NCBI GenBank assembly: GCA_030424865.1 | Contig: JAUHVR010000026.1 | Span: 1 to 51,636, forward strand | Direction of reading: 5' to 3' | Length of the DNA stretch: 51,636 nucleotides | Origin: Alphaproteobacteria bacterium | Lineage (GTDB): Bacteria > Pseudomonadota > Alphaproteobacteria > Rhodobacterales > Rhodobacteraceae | Part shown: positions 42,235 through 50,740 of the stretch, in pieces | Position numbering within the stretch: the stretch's first letter is position 1 | Layout: every line of letters starts with the position of its first letter | The notes under the pieces: model-generated | Told to the model about the DNA's origin: nothing | The model's input: the letters and a program-made list of their open reading frames with translations, nothing else | Databases searched by the model: none | Translations under genes and position numbers: made by a program

Positions 42235-42405
42235 ATGTACACGACCTATTGGAGCGTCATGGCCTCGGCCTGCTGCTTCTTCCAGACCCGGAACATCGCG
42301 GAATGGATGGATGCCATGGACGACACCCCCCGCAGGGACACCACCGAGGCGCGCGTGATTGCCTTGCACGATGGCGCACCCACCGCGCAGGGGGCCCGGC
42401 CATGA
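42235..42405 (+). CDS. Small hypothetical protein, 56 residues
   Basis: It begins at ATG 42235 after AAGAGGAG and its stop overlaps the next start by 4 bp. The peptide starts with an aromatic, cysteine-containing hydrophobic stretch (YTTYWSVMASACCFF), too short for a firm membrane call, followed by an acidic region (AEWMDAMDD). Not recognised. The good ribosome binding site and coupling to the next gene support it. Confidence 0.6.
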   Translation: MYTTYWSVMASACCFFQTRNIAEWMDAMDDTPRRDTTEARVIALHDGAPTAQGARP

Positions 42406-42626
42406 CCATGCAAGTGACCACGAGGATCGCCAATCTGGCCGCCCGTCTTGCAACCGTCGGTTTGCGCCACCGGGATACGCTGGTGCGGATCGCGAAGATC
42501 AAGAAGCGCAAGGCCCCGGACGAGATTGCCGTGCGCCGGCTGACGCGCGAAAAACGGCGACTGGAAGCCGAGATGCACAAGTACCAATGCCTGTTGCGGT
42601 CCTTGTCGGGCCAGCTGGCGACCTGA
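42402..42626 (+). CDS. Second DUF465-like small protein
   Basis: A 74-residue basic, helical protein whose end (RIAKIKKRKAPDEIAVRRLTREKRRLEAEMHKYQCLLRSL) follows the same plan as the DUF465 protein at 41936: a short helix, a P-containing turn, then a K/R-rich helix. The two are probably diverged paralogues. The start overlaps the preceding stop (ATGA). Role unknown. Confidence 0.75.
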   Translation: MTMQVTTRIANLAARLATVGLRHRDTLVRIAKIKKRKAPDEIAVRRLTREKRRLEAEMHKYQCLLRSLSGQLAT

Positions 42627-42647
42627 GCCGAAACAGGCCGCGCGGCG

Positions 42648-43526
42648 TCACCCCAGGGCGACGGCGCGCAAGGCCCCCAGCGCCGGCAACCCTGCCTCGC
42701 GCAGGGCCGACATCAGGCAGACGGTCTTTTCCTGCACCGGGTCGGTCAGGGGCAGCGCGACAGTGTCGTGAAACCCGTGAAAGGTCTCAGCCAGGTTGTC
42801 AGGCAGGATCGTCGCCGCGCCGCCTTCAAAGGCCAGCGCAAGGGCGGTCGTGAACCCGCTGGTTTCGGCCACGACGCGCGGGCGCACCCCCGCCTCGGCA
42901 AAGGTCTGGTCCAGGATGCGCCGGTTCTGCATGCCCGGTTCCAGCAGGCACAGCGGCAAAGAGGCCGCCTCGGCCCAGGTGGCGCTGCCTTCGCTGCGCG
43001 GCGCGATCCCTTCGGGCGCGACCAGCACATAGGTTTCGTCATACAGAGCATCGACCCGCATCAGATCCAGCGCTGCCCCGTCCAGATAGGTGATGCCTGC
43101 ATCAAAGCTGCCGTCATCGATCCCCTGCTGGATCTCCAGCGAGGTGGCGCTTTGGATGCGCACAAAGACGTTCGGATACTGCGCAGCCAGCGCCCGCAAC
43201 AACCGCCCGGCATAGGCCAGCGCCGTGGGGATCACCCCCAGCGTCAGACTGCCGGTGATCTCACCCTTTGACGAGCGGAACTCCTGCTCGAAGGTCTTGA
43301 CCTCATCCATGATCCGCCGCGCGTGGCGCACGATCATCTGGCCATCGTCGGTCAGCCCCTGAAAGCGGTTGCCCCGCTTGACGATGGGGGTCTGCAGCCG
43401 CTCCTCGATCTTGCGGATGCGCATCGAGAAAGCGGGCTGCGAGATCCCACACTCCTCGGCCGCCCGGGCAAAATGCCGGTGCCGCGCCAAAGCGCTGAGG
43501 CAGTGCAGATCTTTGAGGTCGAGCAT
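42648..43526 (-). CDS. LysR-family transcriptional regulator
   Basis: A 292-residue LysR regulator with the N-terminal winged helix (LKDLHCLSALARHRHFARAAEECGISQPAFSMRIRKIEERL, about 4-44) and effector domain (GSLTLGVIPTALAYAGRLLRAL...). GGAG six bases upstream fixes ATG 43526; the longer frame is not coding. It is divergent from the methyltransferase gene at 43666 and convergent with the small-gene run. Its target could be either neighbour or the fdh1 operon. Confidence 0.92.
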   Translation of the reverse strand: MLDLKDLHCLSALARHRHFARAAEECGISQPAFSMRIRKIEERLQTPIVKRGNRFQGLTDDGQMIVRHARRIMDEVKTFEQEFRSSKGEITGSLTLGVIPTALAYAGRLLRALAAQYPNVFVRIQSATSLEIQQGIDDGSFDAGITYLDGAALDLMRVDALYDETYVLVAPEGIAPRSEGSATWAEAASLPLCLLEPGMQNRRILDQTFAEAGVRPRVVAETSGFTTALALAFEGGAATILPDNLAETFHGFHDTVALPLTDPVQEKTVCLMSALREAGLPALGALRAVALG

Positions 43527-43665
43527 GAGGGGCTCCGATGGCGTCTTGTCAACGTAAACCACTGGCCTGCCATGAACCAGCGTCATGACATTTGTCATGT
43601 CGGCGTCGCGGGTCCATGCTAAGCATGCGGCATTCCTTTTGAAGTTTGACCAAGGCGGTTTCCAG

Positions 43666-44394
43666 ATGCACGACGACGGGTATTTCGACGAACAGGTGGC
43701 CCGCACCTATGACCGCGATCACGGCGGCACCGATCCTGCCGAGATCCGCCAGACCGTGACCTGCCTGACCGACCTGGCGGGCGGCGGCCCGATCCTGGAA
43801 TTCGCCATCGGAACCGGGCGCATCGCTTTGCCGTTGGTCGACCACGGGGCACAGGTCAAGGGGATCGAGCTGTCGTCGGCCATGGTGCGCCGGTTGCGCG
43901 AAAAAGAAACCAAGCCCCCGATCGAGGTGGCCATCGGGGACATGACCACCACCCGGATCGAGGGGGCGTTTTCGCTGGTCATTCTGGTGTTCAACACCAT
44001 CGACAACCTAACCACTCAGGACGCACAGATCGCCTGTTTCCAGAATGCGGCGCGCCATCTTGCACCGGGCGGGCGCTTTGTGATCGAAACCCTGGTGCCG
44101 CCGCTTCAGAAATTGCCCTTTGGGGAAACCAAACTGGCCTTTGCGAACTCGGCGACCCATTTCGGCATCGACGACTTTGACGTCGCGACCCAATGCTATT
44201 CATCAAACCACGTTTGGATGACCGACGCGAGCCACACCCATACGTCGATCCCGTTCCGCTATGCCTGGCCAAGCGAGTTTGATCTGATGGCCAAGATCGC
44301 TGGCCTAAAGCCAGAATTCCGTTGGTCCAATTGGGATCGGGCACCATTTGATCGGTTCAGCACCAAACATATCTCTGTCTGGCGCAAGGATTAG
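43666..44394 (+). CDS. Class I SAM-dependent methyltransferase
   Basis: A 242-residue methyltransferase of the methyltransf_25 type. The SAM-binding motif I is ILEFAIGTGRIALPL near 44-58, the acidic end of strand 2 is GIELSSAMVRRL near 66-77, and motif III includes HLAPGGRFVIETLVPP. The start at 43666 follows AAGGCGG; upstream in-frame codons belong to the LysR promoter region. Substrate unknown. It ends 13 bp before the convergent histidine-kinase gene; the small dyad GGCCC-AAA-GGGCC at 44394-44406 may end both transcripts. Confidence 0.88.
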   Translation: MHDDGYFDEQVARTYDRDHGGTDPAEIRQTVTCLTDLAGGGPILEFAIGTGRIALPLVDHGAQVKGIELSSAMVRRLREKETKPPIEVAIGDMTTTRIEGAFSLVILVFNTIDNLTTQDAQIACFQNAARHLAPGGRFVIETLVPPLQKLPFGETKLAFANSATHFGIDDFDVATQCYSSNHVWMTDASHTHTSIPFRYAWPSEFDLMAKIAGLKPEFRWSNWDRAPFDRFSTKHISVWRKD

Positions 44395-44407
44395 GCCCAA
44401 AGGGCCG

Positions 44408-46378
44408 CTACTCCGCCACCAGCGCCCCGGCGTCAGCTGCCGGCAGCCAGATGCGGAACTCGGCCCCCGCGCCTTCGACATTGCGCACCCGGATAATGCC
44501 CCCGGCCCTCTGGATCAGGCTTTGAGAAATCGACAGCCCCAGCCCCGTGCCCTCGGCCTGTTTGGTGGTGAAAAACGGATCAAAGACCGAGGCGATCTTG
44601 TCCTCCGAAATCCCCGGGCCCGTGTCGCGCACGATCAGGCGGACGCCTGCCTGCCCCTCGCGCGTCTCTGACGCCAGCACCAGGTCCAGCCGCCCGGCCC
44701 CGCCCATGGCCTGCACCGCGTTCATGATCAGGTTGATCACCACCTGCTGCATCTCGCCCGGATCGATCCGCACCGGCGGCACAGCGTCCAGCTGGGTGTG
44801 CACCTCGATCTGCCCTTTCGACAGCACATGTTCCACCAGCACCAGGCAATCGGCCACCACCGGCTGCAGGGCGACGGTTTCCTCGTAGTCGGAAAACTCG
44901 GTGGGTCGCGCAAACTTCAGCAGTTTGCCGACAATCGCCTCGATCCGGGTGACCTGCCGGTCGATCAAGTTCAGCTCGGTCTTCACCGGCTCGGCCTTGT
45001 CCCCCAGCGCCTCGCGGATCACGTCGACATTGCCCTGGATCACCGCCACCGGGTTGTTGATCTCATGCGCGACGCCGGCCGTGATCTCGCCGATCGAGGC
45101 CAGCTTTTCGCTCATGACCAGCTGGCGATAGGTTTCCTCCAGCTTGTCGTTCGCCTCGCGCAGCTCGAAGGTCCGCTCCTCGACCCGCTGGTTCAGCTCA
45201 TCGGCCCAGGACCGCAACTGCTGATCGCGTTCCTGCACCTGGTCCAGCAGATCATCGAGGTGCCCCGCCACCTGCCCGATTTCGTCCCGTGACCCCACCT
45301 TGCCGTTACGCGCCGACAGGTTCCCCTGCCCCACCCGCCGCATGGTCAGCGTCATGCGTTCAAGCGGCGAAAAGATGCCCTTGGCCATCCACAGAAAGAC
45401 GGGGACCGAGATCACGAGCACCGCGCAAAAGGCCGCCATCATCCAGAAAAACGCCGCGCGTTTGGCGGCGGTGAAAGGCGCCTCGAGGAAGCCGACATAC
45501 AGCATGCCGACCCGCTCGCCAAAGCTGTCGGTCAGCGGCAGGTAGCCCGAGATGTACCAGTCGTTCACCACAAAGGCGCGGTCCAGCCAGGTGGTCCCCT
45601 GCCCCAGCACCCGGCCCCGCACCACGGCGGACACGCGCGTGCCAAGCGCGCGCACGTCCTCGAACAGGCGCACGTTGGTCGAAACGCGCACGTCGTCCAG
45701 GAACAGCGTCGCCGTGCCCTGCCGGTCGCCGCCGGTGACGGCGTTCAGATAGACCAGCGCGTTGATCGTATCGATGAACTGCAGGTTGCGGTTCAGGAGG
45801 ATCCCGCCGACCAAGACACCCCCCTGCCCCGCCAGCGTGACCGGGCTGGCGGCATGCACCACCATGCCGCGGTCTTCGACAGTGCGGTCGGTGGGTACGG
45901 CGGCCTCGGTCTCGATCAGGTCGATGCGCGCGCGCGCCGCCAGATCGGGCGAGAGCGCCGCCAGATCGCCAGCCGCAAAGATGTCGATCTGGGTGTCCGA
46001 GCGGCCCCGCGCGGCCTCGGCGATGACCGGCCATGTCTCGCCCGCCGGGCTGGCCTGATCCTCGGGCAGGTAATAGAGGAAATCGAGCTGCAGCTCTTGC
46101 CGCTTGCGCTCGAAGTACCCCGCCTGCGCGGTCTCCCCCTGCCCCAGCATCTGCGCGAACTCGGCGCTGTCGGCCACGCCTTTCAGCTCGTCGCCGGTGA
46201 CGGTCATGATCCGCGCAAGGTATTGCTCGGCGATCCGCAGGTCGCTTTCGACGTTGGCGATCAGCACCTTGTCATAGTCCGAGGTCCAGCGCGTCATGCC
46301 CAAAAGCAGCAAGAGCGGCATCAGCACGATCAGCGGGGCAAGCGCCAGAACCAGCAGGCGCAGGCGAACGGATGTCAT
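44408..46378 (-). CDS. Membrane sensor histidine kinase with periplasmic Cache-like domain
   Basis: A 656-residue kinase: transmembrane helix 1 at about 7-27, a periplasmic sensor of about 280 residues (Cache-like, with GRSDTQIDIFAAGD and VNDWYISGYLPLTDSFGERVGMLYVG), helix 2 (FFWMMAAFCAVLVISVPVFLWMA), HAMP, coiled coil, HisKA with phospho-acceptor H438 (VAHEINNP) and an HATPase domain (N box NLIMNAVQAM, G boxes DTGPGISEDKI and GTGLGLSI). AGGAGG fixes ATG 46378. No response regulator is adjacent; the only one on the plasmid is at 18394, so they may be partners. This kinase type pairs with NtrC-like regulators. Confidence 0.93.
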   Translation of the reverse strand: MTSVRLRLLVLALAPLIVLMPLLLLLGMTRWTSDYDKVLIANVESDLRIAEQYLARIMTVTGDELKGVADSAEFAQMLGQGETAQAGYFERKRQELQLDFLYYLPEDQASPAGETWPVIAEAARGRSDTQIDIFAAGDLAALSPDLAARARIDLIETEAAVPTDRTVEDRGMVVHAASPVTLAGQGGVLVGGILLNRNLQFIDTINALVYLNAVTGGDRQGTATLFLDDVRVSTNVRLFEDVRALGTRVSAVVRGRVLGQGTTWLDRAFVVNDWYISGYLPLTDSFGERVGMLYVGFLEAPFTAAKRAAFFWMMAAFCAVLVISVPVFLWMAKGIFSPLERMTLTMRRVGQGNLSARNGKVGSRDEIGQVAGHLDDLLDQVQERDQQLRSWADELNQRVEERTFELREANDKLEETYRQLVMSEKLASIGEITAGVAHEINNPVAVIQGNVDVIREALGDKAEPVKTELNLIDRQVTRIEAIVGKLLKFARPTEFSDYEETVALQPVVADCLVLVEHVLSKGQIEVHTQLDAVPPVRIDPGEMQQVVINLIMNAVQAMGGAGRLDLVLASETREGQAGVRLIVRDTGPGISEDKIASVFDPFFTTKQAEGTGLGLSISQSLIQRAGGIIRVRNVEGAGAEFRIWLPAADAGALVAE

Positions 46379-46442
46379 GGCGGGCCCTCCTTGCGGGTCA
46401 AGTCTAGGGCGCGGGGCGCGGGGCTGTCCAGCGGCTACCAGA

Positions 46443-46655
46443 TCACCATTGATCAGGGTCTTCATCCGCGAGGACAAACACCGGAGGCCTGCCAAACTGC
46501 CCTGCCTTCAATCCCAGCCGAAACCCAGTGGTCGGCACCGGAACGAGCCGCACGGCCTGTTCCTGACCTCGCACAATCAAAACCTCTTCTCCAGAAAGCG
46601 CAGCATCGATGAGCTTGGTCAGTCGTGTTTCGGCAAACGAGATGGTGTATTGCAT
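46443..46655 (-). CDS. Phd/YefM-type antitoxin without a partner toxin
   Basis: A 70-residue protein of the prevent-host-death family: MQYTISFAETRLTKLIDAALSGEEVLIVRG is the DNA-binding fold, the C-terminal tail (RPPVFVLADEDPDQW) the toxin-binding part. Such genes normally overlap a downstream PIN-domain toxin gene. Here only 64 bp remain before the kinase start at 46378 and no toxin is seen. It may be a relic of an addiction module or act on a chromosomal toxin. Confidence 0.82.
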   Translation of the reverse strand: MQYTISFAETRLTKLIDAALSGEEVLIVRGQEQAVRLVPVPTTGFRLGLKAGQFGRPPVFVLADEDPDQW

Positions 46656-46696
46656 CGGAACGCTCTTGGGTCATTCGATTTTGGATGTACGTACGA

Positions 46697-47704
46697 CTAT
46701 AGCGGGTTCCGCTCCGCGAACCCTCGGAAAAACGCGAGGAACGCCCGGTCCGCATCACGCGGGGCCTCTTTGCCCGCCGCCCAGGCGCGCCATTCGCCTT
46801 CGACATGATAGATGTCATATCCGGGATAGCGGAGCTTTGCCGTCTCATAGGTTTCCGTCCGCAGCGCAGGCCCCCGTGCGTCCAGCCAGGCGGGGCGCGG
46901 TTTGACCGTCTCGGCTTCGCCACTGATGCGCGCCTTGCGCCCGACCTTGGAGAATGTCAGCTCGCGCTCCGCCTCGGCCGAGGTGCCCGCATCCTTGCGC
47001 CACCAGCGCAGCTCGATGTGCGTGACCCGCCGCCCGGTCTTGATCGGCGCGACCTCGACAACGAAATCCGACAGCGCGTTGACCTCGGCCACCGCCGGTT
47101 CAATCGCCCGCAGCTTGAGGTTCGACCAGGACGTCAGCTTGCCCTTGGGCACCCCAAGGATGCCGCGCAGATCATCCAGGCTGAACCGTTCGTCCGAGCG
47201 GTACCGCAGGTTGCCGCGCTTCTGGATCATCTCGTAAAGCGTCAGCGCGTATTTCGAACTCAGCGCGAACATCACCTCGCGTTGCAGGCGGGCAAAGACG
47301 GTGCTGTCCTTGATGATCCGCCGCAGCCGTTGCGGAATCTCGTATTCCAGCAACCCGTCGCGCCGCGTGGTTTCCACGTTGCCGCCCAGCAGTTGCACCC
47401 GTTCCACCGCGTCCTCGCCATTGCGGGTCACGCGGACCTTGACGATCGAGGACATCAACCGTTCGATCGACTCCCCCACCCTGTCATTGGAATTGTGCGA
47501 CCCACGCAGATCGGCCTTGGCGATCACATGGGTCACCGGCTTGTCGATCGCATCCCAGGCGTTTTCCAGAAGCTGGTTATAGATCCGCCGGTCGGCAAGC
47601 GTCAGCGGCGTGACCTCGACCAGGTCGACCAGCTCGCCCGGCTTCACCAGGCTTTCGGCATTTGGTCGTGCCTCCAACGTGCGGTAAGGTTGTCCTGTGG
47701 CCAT
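46697..47704 (-). CDS. repB: RepB-family plasmid replication initiator
   Basis: A 335-residue initiator of the Rep_3/RepB superfamily with two winged-helix domains (LTLADRRIYNQLLENAWD...; LSSKYALTLYEMIQKRGNLRYRSDERFSLDDLRGILGV). It binds iterons to start replication. The iteron array lies immediately upstream of its start (47888-47984), as usual. RepB-type replicons are one of the common plasmid classes of the roseobacter group. It is divergent from parA, with the origin between them. This RepB is an initiator, unrelated to the partition protein RepB of repABC. Confidence 0.93.
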   Translation of the reverse strand: MATGQPYRTLEARPNAESLVKPGELVDLVEVTPLTLADRRIYNQLLENAWDAIDKPVTHVIAKADLRGSHNSNDRVGESIERLMSSIVKVRVTRNGEDAVERVQLLGGNVETTRRDGLLEYEIPQRLRRIIKDSTVFARLQREVMFALSSKYALTLYEMIQKRGNLRYRSDERFSLDDLRGILGVPKGKLTSWSNLKLRAIEPAVAEVNALSDFVVEVAPIKTGRRVTHIELRWWRKDAGTSAEAERELTFSKVGRKARISGEAETVKPRPAWLDARGPALRTETYETAKLRYPGYDIYHVEGEWRAWAAGKEAPRDADRAFLAFFRGFAERNPL

Positions 47705-48327
47705 GGGCTTACCCTGCTGCTCTTACTTTTGTATGGTTTTGCACGTAAGTTAACAAATCGGAAAAGCTGCGTCCATCACCCGATTTGTAAGCTTTCAAGA
47801 CGGGGTTCCAGTGGTCTCGATTCGCAATCGACTGGAAAACAAGGCAAAAAATCAAGGGATTTCTGGCCTCGGGACGGCACCCGAAACGTAAGCTTTCAGG
47901 CCCCTCCCGATCCGTAAGGTTTGCCACCCCAAGGCGTAAGGATTGGCGTCCCGATCTGTAAGCCATACGATCCCAGGATGTAAGGATATCTGGGGAAAAC
48001 TGATAGTATTCAATGGCCTAAGAGTCCCGAACACTGAATCTATAGAATCCAGAACAGGGTTTTTTCGTATTTGGGTTTGTTTTTGGGGATAACTCGGACC
48101 CAGACACCCCGATCTGGACCGTTCGCACCTTTAACCTTACATTTGGGGTGGATGCACAGACTCGACCCGCGCGAAGTTCGAAACCTGGACATCCGGCCAG
48201 CAAGTTTCACCCTCTGCGCCCCCTGCCCCCGATTTCCGCTTTTTCTGCCCAAATCGCAAAAAATTCGCACTTGAGCGCTAGGCCCGTTCGCGTCATGATT
48301 CGCGAAACTCCCATGCAGAGGAAGGTT
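47705..48327. other. Plasmid replication origin region
   Basis: The 623 bp between repB and parA contain the iteron array at 47880-47990, outlying GTAAG-containing copies near 47745 and 47787, A/T-rich stretches (for example 47741-47765 and 48000-48095), and an inverted CTTAC copy near 48136. The A/T-rich part next to the iterons is the probable unwinding element. Promoters of repB and parA must also lie here. Confidence 0.8.
47881..47990 (+). repeat. Iteron array with GTAAG cores at 22-bp spacing
   Basis: GTAAG cores start at 47888, 47914, 47936, 47958 and 47980, giving spacings of 26, 22, 22 and 22 bp, which is two turns of the helix. The best-conserved surround is CCCGATC-N-GTAAG. All point the same way. 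A sixth copy, CCCGATTTGTAAGC, is at about 47779-47792. These are the presumed RepB binding sites. Confidence 0.85.
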
Positions 48328-49530
48328 ATGGAGCAGTCAGCCCTCCCCCCCGTCACGCTTGCCGAACTCGACGAGCTGTCCACCCGCGCCTCGACCGTCA
48401 TCGCCCGTCTGCGCGACCGGCTGTATGCGCCGGGCCATGAAAAGCAGCTGGACCTGCGCTTCAACGTCCGCCGCGCCGCCGAGATGGTCGGGCGCAGCGA
48501 CAAGCTGATCCGCGATGCCGAAGGCGACGGCCGCCTGCCCGAGCCCGAGAAAGACCCCGACACCGGCCGCCGCACCGGCTATAGCCTGAGCGAGGTCAAC
48601 CGCATGCGCGAGGTCTTTGGCACCCTGCCCCACCGCGCGCCCGACGATCCTGCGATGGTGCTGGCGGTGCAGAACTTCAAGGGCGGCGTCGGCAAGTCGA
48701 CGATGGTCTGTCACCTGGCGCAGTACCTGGCGCTGAAGGGCTATCGCGTCTGCGTCATCGACTGCGACAGCCAGGCCAGCACCACCAGCATGTTCGGTCT
48801 GAACCCCGACGTGGACGTGAACGAGGAAGAGGACACGCTTTATCCCTTCTTCCGCCACGGCGGGCCCTCCAGTCTGAACTACGCCCTGCGTGCCACCTAT
48901 TGGCCCAACATCGCGCTTATCCCGGCGAACCTTGGGCTTTACGATGCCGAATATGAATTCGCCGCCCGCATGGCCCGCGAACAGGTCTTTGTGCTGGACC
49001 GCCTGCGCGAGGGGATCGAGACCATCAAGGACCGCTTCGACGTGATCCTGATGGACCCGCCTCCGGCGCTTGGCATGATCTCGCTGTCGGTGCTGCGCGC
49101 GGCCGAGGCGCTGGTGATCCCGGCCCCGCCGAACAACATCGATTTCGGCTCGACCGCGCATTTCCTGAAAATGCTGGGGGCGACGCTGAACGAACTGGCG
49201 CAAACCGGCGGCGCGCGGGATTATGCCTTTGTTAAAATCCTGGCAACCAAGATGAACGACGGAAAATCGGCGCATGTGGCCATCAAGCGGATGATGGATG
49301 CAGTGTTCCCGATGGACATGCTGCAAAGCGTGCTGAAGGACAGCGCCGAGATCGACAATGCAACCGCGAACCTGTCGACGGTCTACGAGCTGACAGGCGC
49401 CGCGACGCGGACCGAGACGCACAAGCGCTGCCGCGCCTATCTGGATGCGGTGGGCCGCGAGATCGAGGTGCTGATCCGCAAGACCTGGCCGTCACATCAC
49501 GCGGCCTTGCGCAAGGAGGGGCTGTTATGA
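48328..49530 (+). CDS. parA: Plasmid partition ATPase ParA
   Basis: A 400-residue ParA of the large type (Ia), with an N-terminal DNA-binding part (FNVRRAAEMVGRSDKLIRDAEGDGRLPEP) and the deviant Walker A motif FKGGVGKST, followed by VIDCDSQASTTSMFG and ILMDPPPALG. It drives plasmid segregation together with ParB and also usually represses its own operon through the N-terminal helix-turn-helix. ATG 48328 has AGAGG six bases upstream; in-frame ATGs at 48295 and 48313 are less likely. The parB start overlaps its stop. Confidence 0.93.
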   Translation: MEQSALPPVTLAELDELSTRASTVIARLRDRLYAPGHEKQLDLRFNVRRAAEMVGRSDKLIRDAEGDGRLPEPEKDPDTGRRTGYSLSEVNRMREVFGTLPHRAPDDPAMVLAVQNFKGGVGKSTMVCHLAQYLALKGYRVCVIDCDSQASTTSMFGLNPDVDVNEEEDTLYPFFRHGGPSSLNYALRATYWPNIALIPANLGLYDAEYEFAARMAREQVFVLDRLREGIETIKDRFDVILMDPPPALGMISLSVLRAAEALVIPAPPNNIDFGSTAHFLKMLGATLNELAQTGGARDYAFVKILATKMNDGKSAHVAIKRMMDAVFPMDMLQSVLKDSAEIDNATANLSTVYELTGAATRTETHKRCRAYLDAVGREIEVLIRKTWPSHHAALRKEGLL

Positions 49531-50516
49531 CCAAGAAACACGATGCGATCTTTGACGATGTGCTGTCGGGGCTCGACGCCCCTGCCCCGTCTTCGGAACG
49601 CGCGGGTGCGCGGTTCCTGAAACGGTCAACCGCGATCAGTGAACGGATGTCGGGCGAGCTGGAGGAAAAGACGCTCCGCTGGATCGACCCCGCCCGCGCC
49701 CGGATGTGGGAGCGGCACAACCGCGATTACGCCCTGCTGAACGAGGAAAACTGCCGCGATTTGATCGACGGCATCCGCGCGCAGGGCCAGCAAGAGTTTC
49801 CTGCGATCGTGCGGCGCATCGACGATGGCGACCATGAGTTCGAGGTGATCTGCGGCGCCCGACGGCATTTTGCCGTCAGCTGGTTGCGGGCGCACAATTA
49901 CGCGCAGTTCAAATACCTGGTCGAGGTGCGCGACATCTCGGACGAAGAGGCCTTTCGCCTGGCCGATATCGAGAACCGCGACCGCGAAGACATCAGCGAT
50001 TACGAACGCGCGATCGACTATGCCGACGCCGTGGCCCGCTATTACGGCGGCAAGCAAAAGGCCATGGCCGAACGGCTGGAGGTCAGCCAGCCCTGGCTGT
50101 CGCGTTATCTGCAGCTGGCCAAACTGCCCGATGTGATCGTGAAGGCTTTCCCCAACATCCGTGAGATCCGGGAACGCAACGCGCGCGAGCTGAAGCCGTT
50201 GCTGGCGGATGCCGCAACGGCCAAGGCGGTGCTGGAAGAGGCCAGCGCCATCGGCCGCGAACAGACCGCCGCACGCAAGGGCCGCGGCGGCTATGTCGAT
50301 GCGGCCACCGTGATGCGGCGTCTGGTGCGGGCGGGCAAGCCCGCGCAGCCCAGGGCGCAGGACGCGGGCACCACCTATCGTCGCAGCGCCGGCGAACGTG
50401 GGATCAACGTGCGCCGCAAGGGCCACAAGACCCTGATCGAATTCGAAGACGGGCTGAGCCGCGCGCAGCTCGAGGCCTCGTTCACCGCCTTTCTTGACGA
50501 CAAGTTTCAGGACTGA
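49527..50516 (+). CDS. parB: Plasmid partition protein ParB
   Basis: A 329-residue ParB. The ParB/Srx domain spans about 55-145 (ENCRDLIDGIRAQGQQEFPAIVRRI, VICGARRHFAVSWL with the CTP-binding GxRR) and continues into IENRDREDISDYERAIDYA; the helix-turn-helix is at KAMAERLEVSQPWLSRYLQLAKLP. It should load on the palindromes just downstream. The start overlaps the parA stop by 4 bp (ATGA). Confidence 0.93.
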   Translation: MTKKHDAIFDDVLSGLDAPAPSSERAGARFLKRSTAISERMSGELEEKTLRWIDPARARMWERHNRDYALLNEENCRDLIDGIRAQGQQEFPAIVRRIDDGDHEFEVICGARRHFAVSWLRAHNYAQFKYLVEVRDISDEEAFRLADIENRDREDISDYERAIDYADAVARYYGGKQKAMAERLEVSQPWLSRYLQLAKLPDVIVKAFPNIREIRERNARELKPLLADAATAKAVLEEASAIGREQTAARKGRGGYVDAATVMRRLVRAGKPAQPRAQDAGTTYRRSAGERGINVRRKGHKTLIEFEDGLSRAQLEASFTAFLDDKFQD

Positions 50517-50523
50517 TCCGGGA

Positions 50524-50543
50524 AAATTGCCCGTGGGCAATTT
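50524..50543. promoter_or_regulatory. 20-bp palindrome after parB, candidate parS site 1
   Basis: AAATTGCCC-GT-GGGCAATTT is a perfect dyad with no loop, 8 bp after the parB stop. A second copy with centre AC lies 44 bp on (four helical turns). Perfect dyads beside parAB fit a ParB loading site; the following T-run leaves a terminator role possible as well. Confidence 0.6.
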
Positions 50544-50567
50544 TTCCGTTCCCCGTCCGAAGCACAG

Positions 50568-50587
50568 AAATTGCCCACGGGCAATTT
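50568..50587. promoter_or_regulatory. 20-bp palindrome after parB, candidate parS site 2
   Basis: AAATTGCCC-AC-GGGCAATTT is the exact reverse complement of site 1, followed by TTT. See 50524-50543. Confidence 0.6.
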
Positions 50588-50601
50588 TTTGATCCCCAAG
50601 C

Positions 50602-50625
50602 GGCCGGGGTCAATCTGACCCGGCC
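50602..50625 (+). terminator. Hairpin between parB and tupB
   Basis: GGCCGGGGTCA, loop ATC, TGACCCGGCC: a 10-bp stem with one bulged G and no U-run. It probably separates the partition operon from the tungstate operon. Confidence 0.4.
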
Positions 50626-50740
50626 CTTGACGTGCTGGCCGACCGCCTCGGACACAGTGACCACGGGTGCCAAATAGCGCTGGCCCCTCGCCCCCGAACC
50701 TGATTATTTCACCGGACCACGACGTAAGGGATGACGGCAG

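Noticed and set aside
50523-50590. Calling the two palindromes after parB simply tandem terminators
   Set aside because: They are perfect dyads without a natural loop, are mutual reverse complements and spaced by four helical turns, which suits protein binding better; termination was kept as a secondary possibility.
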